Origin: Bariatricus massiliensis
GTDB lineage: Bacteria > Bacillota > Clostridia > Lachnospirales > Lachnospiraceae
Assembly: GCF_900086725.1 (NCBI RefSeq)
Contig: NZ_LT574838.1
Location: 498,986-562,985, forward strand
Reading direction: 5' to 3'
DNA: 64,000 bases
The translations under genes and the position numbers were made by a program. Shown in pieces: positions 1-7,220 of the stretch. The notes under the pieces were generated by a model. The model was given only the letters and a program-made list of their open reading frames with translations, did not search any database and had not been told where the DNA came from. Positions within the stretch are counted from its first letter, which is position 1. Every line of letters starts with the position of its first letter.

Positions 1-190
1 CTGACTTCTCTTTTTTTACTTTCTCACTCACTCGTGTCTCCTCTCTTCGCTATGTTGCTTCCCCGATTTCGTTATAGTTTTGGAGTCCTTTTGAAACAAA
101 GTGGACAAGTCCACTTCAACTCCCTATATCCCTCACTCATGAGGGACTTGTACACTGTGTGCATCCCCGGAGGGTTTTCCTGTATAACAG

Positions 191-228
191 GGAAAAGGCA
201 GACAGAACAGTCTCTGCCTGCCTTTTCC
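191..228 (-). terminator. Hairpin downstream of the small repeat lipoprotein
   Basis: Arms at 191-206 and 213-228 form a 16-bp stem with one G-U type mismatch, starting just past the stop codon of the lipoprotein gene. No clear T-run follows on the minus strand, so it is either a weak terminator or a 3' stabilising hairpin. Nothing else was recognised in 1-190; the window edge may cut a neighbouring gene's flank. Confidence 0.45.
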
Positions 229-236
229 GTAAAATA

Positions 237-770
237 CTAATAATCTGTCAAGCCATTCGAATCTTTCATCGTCTTGGCATAAGAGTCTATTGTCTCATCC
301 GGCATCGCCCCATTTGATGCAAGGGAGATGAGCGTCGCCTGAAGCTGGTCCCCGTCCACGACAGAGAACAGCACGTTCCCTTCCTGAGTCACCTCTAATC
401 CCTGTGAGGTATAGAACTCGGCCAGCGACTGCGCCATCGCTTCGTCGGGCGCAACGTAATAGTCATACTCTCTTGCCGCTTCCCCGTCCTTTGCGTAAAT
501 AATCATGTAAACCTTTGTAGCCTCATACCCAAAATTCTTCATATCGGTAAGCAGCTTACAGCCTTCCTCTCCTACCAGCACAAAGCGCTGGTCGAAGTCC
601 AAATCCTCCGGGTCTGCGAAGGTGTAGTTTTCCGTCATTGCAAGGCTGAAATTCTTATCGACCGTTTCCTTCTTTTCCCCGGAACCATCCTCTTTCGTCC
701 CCAGCCCGCAGGCCGTCATGGAAAGGCAGAGTCCCAGACAGAGAACCGCCGCTATGATCTTTTTCTTCAT
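237..770 (-). CDS. Small lipoprotein carrying one copy of the neighbour's repeat domain
   Basis: This is a 177-residue protein with a lipoprotein signal peptide: MKKK, a hydrophobic stretch, then a lipobox ending at Cys21 (SMTAC). The mature part should be anchored outside the cell membrane. Residues from about 40 onward (FSLAMTENYTFADPEDLDFD, then QRFVLVGEEGC) match the repeat unit found five times in the adjacent 1007-residue protein. The gene overlaps the stop region of that upstream gene by about one base, so the two are probably co-transcribed and translationally coupled. Function is unknown. The repeat is not a family I can name. A surface or sensory role is inferred only from export and tandem duplication. 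Confidence 0.8.
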   Translation of the reverse strand: MKKKIIAAVLCLGLCLSMTACGLGTKEDGSGEKKETVDKNFSLAMTENYTFADPEDLDFDQRFVLVGEEGCKLLTDMKNFGYEATKVYMIIYAKDGEAAREYDYYVAPDEAMAQSLAEFYTSQGLEVTQEGNVLFSVVDGDQLQATLISLASNGAMPDETIDSYAKTMKDSNGLTDY

Positions 771-3700
771 TATTTTGTCTCTCCTTCTTTTTCATTTTCA
801 TCGTTCAGCTGATATTTCTTCTTAGCCAATTCGATATACTCTGTTATAGACATCTCCGTCTCCGGCTGACTGCCTATTTGGCTGCCCATCAGTCTCAGAC
901 GCTCCTCCGGCTTCATCTCCCGGCAGATTACCTGTCCCTCTGCGACAGCACAATAATACTCTGTCACCATTTTATCTTCTTTGACGTAGATTATCAAATA
1001 AATCTCCGATATCTGTTTCTGCTCCTGTTCAGACAGCGCTTTCGCCAGCTCGCCTGCGCCATCGCCCTTTAGTATCACCCGACGGTCAAACTCCAGTTTC
1101 TCCGGGTTTTTGTAAAGGTACTCCGGAGTAATTTGAATCTCACAGAACGGATCGTCTGTGGACGGGTCGGTTTCCGTCAGACTGGTGTCTCCGGCCGTGG
1201 ACGGGTCAAACGCTTCCTCTGCTTCTGTCTCCTTCGTTTCCCCGCTGTCTGCTGCCGCCTGATCCACGGAAGGAATCCCGTCATCCGGCGTTATCTCCGT
1301 CTCGTCCTTTATCTCTTCCTCCGCCACGGCTCCTGCCTGTGCCGGATCAAAACTCTCGTTCCCGCCGCAGTCCTCTTCTGTATCCACTTCAGGCGACTCC
1401 GCCTCAGCATTCTTTATCGTCTCTGTCAGTCCCTTTGCGTCAAAGAACAGTACGTCCGTGTACAGCCTCGTGCCAAATGTGGCTGCCCCTTCCCTGCCGT
1501 TCTTTGTCACCTCTGTCATGCTCATAGCCAAAAACATATCTTTTAAATATCCTTTTGGAGTAGGCTCCGACAGGAACGCTGCATACTGGTCAATCGTTGT
1601 CTGTATATCTGCATTCTTCAGCAATACCACATTTCCTTTGGCTTCACCCCCGGCGGCTGCTGCAAAGGCTTCGGCCTTTTCCTCATCCTCCATCACATAG
1701 GCCTTGACTTCATAGACAGCCGTCTCTCCTGCACAGTACATGATCTCGTAGAAATCTGTCACTTTATTTCCCGCTCCGCCCTGAGCTGCCCACATACAGT
1801 TCTCGTCTCCATAGAGAACGTAGCGCTTATCATAGGTCAATCCTCCGGGCAGTTCCTGTGCTTCCTCGTATGTATAACTGTCGCTCATCGTTACCGGGAA
1901 CGCCCTCGCCTGTGAGGTGCCCGCAAGTGCACTTGGATTCGGATTCTTAAAGAAACGATAGCCTTCCAGCGTTCCAAGCGCCTCCATATACTCTTCGGGG
2001 GTTCCTGTCTCCGGCGCATAATACGGAATCATTTGATTCAGCATATTCATGTCCATTTTCATGACTGCGACTCTGCCCGTCACCGTAACCGTCCCCATCA
2101 TAGAATCGTAGGTACTTTTAATGCTCTCTGCATTCTTTGTGTCAGCCGCATCATAGCAGCGGTAAGCTTCTGCAATCTGATCTCCTGAGAGATAATAGAC
2201 ATCATAGATCGCATTGGCCTGAATCCCGGCCATGCCGAGTCCCATGACAGCCCCACTATTCTTATCGGCATAGAGCACATATCTTTCATCATAGTCCAGT
2301 CCTTCAGGCTCCTCAAAGCTGTACAGATTGGTAATGGCAACCGGGAATACTGCCTCCGGATCTGTCTTTGCCTGTGCTATGTCACCTGTAAGCTGTTCCG
2401 CCTTCACCTCTGCGCTGATTTCTTCCACCGGTTCCTCCGGGGGATTGGGATTCTTGAAGAAACGATAGCCTTCCGTCGATATTATCGCCTTCATATATGC
2501 TTCTGGCGTCCCTTCCGGCGCATAAAACGGAATCATTTCGTTCAGCATATCCATATTCAGCTTCAGAACCGCGACTCTGCCCGTCACGGCAGCCGTCCCC
2601 ATCATAGGGTCGTAAGTGTTCTTAACCTGCTTTGCATCTGCCTCGCCTGCCGCATCATAACAGCGGTACGCCTCCACAATCTTTCCCTCTGAAAGATAAT
2701 AGATGTCGTACACTGCATTCAGTGTAGCTCCTATCTGTGAGCCCGCCTGAACCACTCCGCTGTCCGCCCCGCCGTATAATACATATCTTTCCTCATACGC
2801 CAGTCCTTCAGGATCTGTAAAGGTGTACTTATCCGTGAGGGAAACAGGAAACGTCGTTTTAACCGTCGCTTTTGCTTCCTCTGCTTTGTCTGTCAGCTGC
2901 TCCGCCGTAACCGGCGTGCTTTTCTCTGTCTGTACAGGCGGTGTATCCGGCGTGTCCGGTGTGTCCGGTGTATCCGGTGTACTCGGCGTGTCCGGCGTGC
3001 TCGGCGTGTCCGGCGTGCTCGGCGTATTTCCGCCGTTGTTTCCACTACTGCTGCCGGAGGAGGATGGCTTATACTCACTCATCCCGCCGAAGTAGAACTG
3101 CATTCCCAAATAGGCCTCCGCTGTTTCCGATTTGATGACCCCGCTTTTATAGTATGTAGAGATGGACTTCTGCACATAGCTTCCTGAGGAATATACATAT
3201 GCCACATCGCCCCATCGTCCACAGCTTAAGCCGCCTCCGTTATAAGCTGACGCCCATTTGGACACCAGCCCCTGCGCATCCGATTCGCTGGACATCACAT
3301 AGCATTCATACTGTCCGGCGGCCTTTCCGCCCTTGGTATACAGTACCACATATGCGCCCTTACAACTGCCGCCTGCCGCAGCCGCCTTTTTGGCCGGGAT
3401 GCAGTCAGAGCCGCCATAGAGGACGTACCGCTTGTCAAAGCTCAGTCCCGACGGATCGGAGAAGGTACACAAATCACTCATCTTAATACTGTAGCTGTTT
3501 GAGGCGCTGGTGCCGCTCACCTGTGCGCCGCCAGAATCCACATACCCATTGGTTTGGGTTGCTCCGGCTCCGCCGTTGTCTCCGTCTGCACCGTCTTCTC
3601 CGCCTGTACCGCCTGCGTCCGCTGCAAATTCGTCCTCGTCGTCCGAGAGCCCGTCTACAATGTCGGCCAGCGGAGTCTTTTCCAGTAATTCCTTCAGTCC

Positions 3701-3793
3701 GCCATTTTTGGCAGTCAGCAGAACTACCGCCACAATTACGCACACAGCCAAAGCTCCTGTGACGCCTATTATTATCTTAGTTCGTTTCTTCAT
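770..3793 (-). CDS. Membrane-anchored protein with five copies of an unnamed ~130-residue repeat
   Basis: This 1007-residue protein starts with a short basic N-terminus and one membrane helix (about residues 7-27). An acidic, Gly-rich linker follows (about 50-95). Repeats lie at about 102-235, 315-447, 482-617, 631-765 and 885-995. Each opens with a pattern like FPVxxTxxYxFxxPEGLxYD, followed by (E/K)RYVLYG; the second half contains an AYxCYD-like strand. Repeats 2 and 3 are the most alike and share a YRFFKNPNP ending. A Thr-Pro-Asp/Ser-Thr-Pro linker (about 258-286) separates repeats 1 and 2, and a second acidic linker (about 800-880) precedes repeat 5. It is likely exported and wall-facing. 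The start is supported by GGGAGG upstream. Function is unknown; no catalytic motif was seen. Confidence 0.8.
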   Translation of the reverse strand: MKKRTKIIIGVTGALAVCVIVAVVLLTAKNGGLKELLEKTPLADIVDGLSDDEDEFAADAGGTGGEDGADGDNGGAGATQTNGYVDSGGAQVSGTSASNSYSIKMSDLCTFSDPSGLSFDKRYVLYGGSDCIPAKKAAAAGGSCKGAYVVLYTKGGKAAGQYECYVMSSESDAQGLVSKWASAYNGGGLSCGRWGDVAYVYSSGSYVQKSISTYYKSGVIKSETAEAYLGMQFYFGGMSEYKPSSSGSSSGNNGGNTPSTPDTPSTPDTPSTPDTPDTPDTPDTPPVQTEKSTPVTAEQLTDKAEEAKATVKTTFPVSLTDKYTFTDPEGLAYEERYVLYGGADSGVVQAGSQIGATLNAVYDIYYLSEGKIVEAYRCYDAAGEADAKQVKNTYDPMMGTAAVTGRVAVLKLNMDMLNEMIPFYAPEGTPEAYMKAIISTEGYRFFKNPNPPEEPVEEISAEVKAEQLTGDIAQAKTDPEAVFPVAITNLYSFEEPEGLDYDERYVLYADKNSGAVMGLGMAGIQANAIYDVYYLSGDQIAEAYRCYDAADTKNAESIKSTYDSMMGTVTVTGRVAVMKMDMNMLNQMIPYYAPETGTPEEYMEALGTLEGYRFFKNPNPSALAGTSQARAFPVTMSDSYTYEEAQELPGGLTYDKRYVLYGDENCMWAAQGGAGNKVTDFYEIMYCAGETAVYEVKAYVMEDEEKAEAFAAAAGGEAKGNVVLLKNADIQTTIDQYAAFLSEPTPKGYLKDMFLAMSMTEVTKNGREGAATFGTRLYTDVLFFDAKGLTETIKNAEAESPEVDTEEDCGGNESFDPAQAGAVAEEEIKDETEITPDDGIPSVDQAAADSGETKETEAEEAFDPSTAGDTSLTETDPSTDDPFCEIQITPEYLYKNPEKLEFDRRVILKGDGAGELAKALSEQEQKQISEIYLIIYVKEDKMVTEYYCAVAEGQVICREMKPEERLRLMGSQIGSQPETEMSITEYIELAKKKYQLNDENEKEGETK
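2939..3025 (-). repeat. 9-bp minisatellite encoding the Thr-Pro-Asp linker
   Basis: About ten imperfect copies of a 9-bp unit (GTGTCCGGC/T and variants as read on the plus strand) encode the TPD/STP linker of the 1007-residue protein. In-frame tandem repeats like this expand and contract by slippage without breaking the reading frame, so linker length may differ among strains. The several plus-strand ORFs here are by-products of the repeat. Confidence 0.8.
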
Positions 3794-3920
3794 TTTGGGC
3801 CTCCCTTTTCCTCATACTTCTAAAACTCGCGCCATTTCATCTTTGTGATTCTACCACGAAGACATTTGTCCGTACAATACGGTATGTCTATTCCGCTGTT
3901 TTGGATGTCTGTTTGGCATT

Positions 3921-6845
3921 TCAGAGGGATTCTCTCTCATCCGGAAGGATATGCGCAGCGTCCAGCGCCTCCGCTCCTGCCAGTACGCACACTGCCGCTT
4001 CCGCACATATTTTATCCAATAGTATACTTGCCTGTTCCAGCTCCTCTTTCGTCGTATGAAGAATTTCCTTCTTTTCCTTTTGCCGCATCCCCTCTGTCAC
4101 CCCGGCAAGATAATTTTCTGCAGCCTGCATTCCCTTTTGGCGGAGGCTGAGAAGGGGTTCTATGGAGGCAACGGCGCTGATAAGATAACGCTCTATTTTT
4201 TCGCCGCTTTCACACAGCTTCCGCAACGCCGCCCCGGCTCCGTCATAGACGTTCAGGGACGCTGCCGCATCCGGATCCCGGAAGCTGGTAAACATCACCT
4301 CTCCGGTTTGAGATACAGAAAGCCTTGTCCCATATGCCCCTCCTCTTATCCGGATGTTATCCCACAGATAACCATAGGACAGTATCTTTGCCGCAACCAG
4401 CATGGCGCCGTTTCTTTTGGCTCCCAGCATGCCCAGATGGCCTCCCTTAACGGCAAAACCAATCTGTGCCGGAATTAACAGCCCCCGTTTTGCCGGCCCG
4501 GACAGCGCGTATTCCGGTCTCTGTCCCGGAGCTTTTCCGTCAGGCAGCACAGAGAGTAATTTGGATGTCCACTGCCCGGATATGTGGCCCGTGACGGACA
4601 GCGTGACCCTTGCCTTTACAAACACTCTCCGGCAGAGCCGTTCCAGCTCCTGCACCAATTCTTCCCCCTCCTCTGCAAAATTCTTCTCCTTTTGTTTCAA
4701 CCACCGCAGCATGCTGATTCCCCGCATTGCCTCTTTTGCTGCGCCCGGGGCAGAAAAACCGGCGGCCGCCTGCATACTTCCATAGCTGTCTCCGTACATC
4801 AGCACATGATTCTCCATGCTGATTGCAAACTGCCGTATCCGGTTATATATATAAGAAGAATTATGGAAAACCGAGTGATTCAGTACTTCGTCCGTCATCC
4901 TTACTGCGTCCTCCAGCTTTTCCTGTAAGACGGATACATACACGGCAAAATACGGATTGCACAGATTCAGATTCCCTTTTACGTCGAACACATCCGTACC
5001 CGTTTGGAACCGTCCAAGGTTTGCGTCCAATTCTGCCTGAAGGGAGAGGGTGTCAAAGTGCTCCGTCTCCGTCTGCCCCAGCAGTGTCTGCAAAAAGGTC
5101 AGGGCATGCAGCTCCTCCGGCGTCATATCTTCCAGCGAAAAATAATATGCAATATGCACAATCCCTTCTGTCTCCAAAGGGTGGTAAAGTACCTTTCTTC
5201 CCTCCATTTCTTTCACGATCTGTGGTATTGTGTCTCTCTCCTCCGGTATATCTGAAAGAGACAACGTCGGGAGTGTCGCCAGTTTCTCCCCGGCGTCGGG
5301 CGTCATCTGCTTTTGTCTCAGCCGGACGAGTTCCTGAATCACCTGCTCCTTCTCCCTGTCCGTCCAGCCTTTTTTCACTTCCTCCAAACGGCGCCTCTCT
5401 CTTTCCCTGTTTTCTTTTCCCACCATTGCGGAGGGTTCCAGCGCAACGCTTGCACAGTGATTATTTTCCAGCAGGTTTTCCCTGATGAATTTTTCAAAGT
5501 ACCCTTCCTCCACCTTATGAATCAGGTCAGAAACCGGCTGTTCCAAACAGAGCTGCTGCGCCGGGTCTCCGCCATAGAGACAGCTGTCCAGCATTTTCAG
5601 CACATTACTGATGCCCGGTGTGAATCCTCCTGCTTCTTTTTCCTTTTCCATGAACCTCATGCGCTGCAGAACCGCTTTCAGCCTTTCATGCTCCAAACCA
5701 CCTTCTGCCAGCTCCTCCAGCGTCCGCTGCACAGTATCCCATACCTCTTTCTCTTTTTCCGGTGTGGTGTTCCTGACAACCAAAAATGCACAGGGCTGAA
5801 GGATGCTTCCTCTCTCGGAAAATTCCACGTCTGCGGCCAACCCATTCTCCAACAGAGCTTTTTTTAATGGTGCGTCGTTTGAAGAGCAAAGCATCTGTCC
5901 AAGCGCGCGGCAGGCCAGCACCTTCTCCGGTTCGTCAAAACGCCCGTACACCCAGCCCTTAGCCAGCAGCATGCGGGAAACACCGTCTTCTCCCTCCCCA
6001 ATCTCATAAGTGATTCTCTGTATGCCGGGGCTTACCGGGCTCTGCATGGGAATGCCGGCGTCTGTCTCCTGCCTGTCATAGCCGGAGACCGCGCCGCCTA
6101 TTTTTTCAAGTACGGCCTCTATATCCACATCACCGTCCAAAATAAACCATGCATTGGACGGATGATAAAACTTCCGGTGCGCCGCCGTATACTGCTCATA
6201 GGATAATTGGGGAATCGCCTCCGGCGCCCCGCCTGACTGGAAGCGGTAACAGTTGTCCGGGAACAATCGTTTATTCAGCTCACTGTCAATTAATGTGTCC
6301 GGCGAGGCGTATACCCCTTTCATTTCATTGTACACGACACCGTTCAGGGTGAGCTCCTCTGCGCCCTCCGTCAGTTCATAATGCCAGCCCTCCTGCCGGA
6401 AGATTTCTTCTTTGGATACGCACAGTGGATGCAGCACCGCATCCAAATATACATCCATCAGATTCAGAAAATCCTGACGGTTCCTGCTGCTTACCGGATA
6501 AACGGTTTTATCCGGGAATGTAAATGCATTGATAAATGTCTGAAGGGAACTTTTTATCAACTCCACAAAGGGTTTACTTACCGGATATTTTTCTGACCCA
6601 CACAGGACGGAGTGCTCCAAAATGTGAAAAACTCCCGTATCGTCGCATGGAATTGTTTTAAAGGCCGCCGCAAAGGTCTGATTTTCCTCCTCCCTCTCTA
6701 ACCATAAAACGCGGGCTCCATTCTTTTCATAACACATCTCCCATAGAATGGCCTTTAGCTCCGTCAACTCTCTTCTCTTCTCCACGGTAAAACCATATTT
6801 GGCTGCCGCCTGTTCTGCCTGTTGTTTTTTCGTGCTTATACTCAT
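3921..6845 (-). CDS. M16C-family zinc metallopeptidase (PreP/falcilysin type)
   Basis: This 974-residue protein has the single-chain double-domain size of the M16C subfamily. The inverted zinc motif HxxEH appears near residues 92-96 (HILEHSVLCGSEKYP), and the distal acidic ligand is probably in NEMKGVYASPD. The M16C-associated middle region and a degenerate C-terminal M16 half (GGAYGTRLS) follow. Family members are clamshell proteases that degrade unfolded peptides of up to several dozen residues; no signal peptide is seen, so it should act in the cytoplasm. The start is supported by AAGGAGATGTGAC before ATG. It is transcribed alone, in the same direction as the repeat-protein genes. Family assignment is secure; the physiological substrate is unknown. 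Confidence 0.93.
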   Translation of the reverse strand: MSISTKKQQAEQAAAKYGFTVEKRRELTELKAILWEMCYEKNGARVLWLEREEENQTFAAAFKTIPCDDTGVFHILEHSVLCGSEKYPVSKPFVELIKSSLQTFINAFTFPDKTVYPVSSRNRQDFLNLMDVYLDAVLHPLCVSKEEIFRQEGWHYELTEGAEELTLNGVVYNEMKGVYASPDTLIDSELNKRLFPDNCYRFQSGGAPEAIPQLSYEQYTAAHRKFYHPSNAWFILDGDVDIEAVLEKIGGAVSGYDRQETDAGIPMQSPVSPGIQRITYEIGEGEDGVSRMLLAKGWVYGRFDEPEKVLACRALGQMLCSSNDAPLKKALLENGLAADVEFSERGSILQPCAFLVVRNTTPEKEKEVWDTVQRTLEELAEGGLEHERLKAVLQRMRFMEKEKEAGGFTPGISNVLKMLDSCLYGGDPAQQLCLEQPVSDLIHKVEEGYFEKFIRENLLENNHCASVALEPSAMVGKENRERERRRLEEVKKGWTDREKEQVIQELVRLRQKQMTPDAGEKLATLPTLSLSDIPEERDTIPQIVKEMEGRKVLYHPLETEGIVHIAYYFSLEDMTPEELHALTFLQTLLGQTETEHFDTLSLQAELDANLGRFQTGTDVFDVKGNLNLCNPYFAVYVSVLQEKLEDAVRMTDEVLNHSVFHNSSYIYNRIRQFAISMENHVLMYGDSYGSMQAAAGFSAPGAAKEAMRGISMLRWLKQKEKNFAEEGEELVQELERLCRRVFVKARVTLSVTGHISGQWTSKLLSVLPDGKAPGQRPEYALSGPAKRGLLIPAQIGFAVKGGHLGMLGAKRNGAMLVAAKILSYGYLWDNIRIRGGAYGTRLSVSQTGEVMFTSFRDPDAAASLNVYDGAGAALRKLCESGEKIERYLISAVASIEPLLSLRQKGMQAAENYLAGVTEGMRQKEKKEILHTTKEELEQASILLDKICAEAAVCVLAGAEALDAAHILPDERESL

Positions 6846-6975
6846 GTCACATCTCCTTATGGTACATTCTTAATTGTAAGCATAAAAAAAAGGGAGCGCA
6901 TGGTCAATATGCTCTGTTTATTCGACATATTTCTATGTCTGTTTGGCAGTTTCAACTAATCTTGCTTTTAGCTGC

Positions 6976-7003
6976 TTGACTTTTCAAAAAAATATGCTAT
7001 ATT
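6976..7003 (+). promoter_or_regulatory. Candidate sigma-A promoter for the ZTP riboswitch-pfl transcript
   Basis: A TTGACT -35 (6976-6981) and a TATATT -10 (6998-7003) are separated by 16 bp. Transcription would begin near 7010, at the 5' edge of the riboswitch. The rest of 6846-6975 holds the M16C leader on the minus strand and AT-rich sequence with no recognised element. Confidence 0.65.
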
Positions 7004-7009
7004 AGTTGT

Positions 7010-7081
7010 ATTCATACGACTGACGGAAGTGGAATTGACCACAGGAAGTATGAGATGATTATTTAGCCGACCGTCTGGGCA
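7010..7081 (+). ncRNA. ZTP riboswitch (pfl motif) aptamer
   Basis: The conserved ZTP/pfl motif is readable in order. CATACGACTGACGG is followed by a short helix GTGG-AATTGA-CCAC, then GGAAGTATGAG whose GTATG pairs back with CATAC, a loop linker, and the 3' subdomain GCCGACCGTCTGGGCA. This closely resembles the well-studied Fusobacterium pfl riboswitch as I remember it. The class senses ZTP/ZMP (AICAR ribotides), a signal of 10-formyl-tetrahydrofolate shortage, and turns on folate and one-carbon genes. The location upstream of pflB fits, because PFL yields formate for one-carbon metabolism. Confidence 0.92.
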
Positions 7082-7108
7082 TACTAAGCTCAGATGACGG
7101 CTTTTTTT
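7064..7108 (+). terminator. Riboswitch expression-platform terminator
   Basis: AGCCGACCGTCTGGGC (7064-7079) pairs imperfectly with GCTCAGATGACGGCT (7088-7102), followed by a T-run from 7102. The 5' arm is the conserved 3' subdomain of the ZTP aptamer, so ligand binding and terminator formation are mutually exclusive. Ligand would therefore allow read-through into pflB, the usual ON-switch arrangement for this class. Confidence 0.88.
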
Positions 7109-7220
7109 ATTCTTTTTTTATCATAGAAAGCAAAAGCCGCCTGAGCCCAAGAGTTACTGACAATGTACATGAACATTCCGACTCAGGAAATGTTCCACCC
7201 ACTTAAGGAGGAAAAATAAT

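Noticed and set aside
98..118. AAGTGGACAAGTCCACTT palindrome near the left edge as a third copy of the dispersed palindrome
   Set aside because: Shares only the GGAC/GTCC core and is AT-richer; not similar enough to the copies at 17671 and 35482.
2823..3135. Several overlapping ORFs rich in Gly-Val-Ser or Arg/Thr
   Set aside because: Produced by the 9-bp minisatellite read in other frames.
3905..6948. 14-mer ATGTCTGTTTGGCA at 3905 and 6935 flanking the M16C gene
   Set aside because: A few such 14-mer matches are expected by chance in 64 kb, and no other sign of insertion (no target duplication, no recombinase) was seen.
7135..7148. Second ZTP aptamer in tandem
   Set aside because: Only a fragment resembling the 3' motif is present; the helices of the 5' subdomain are missing.
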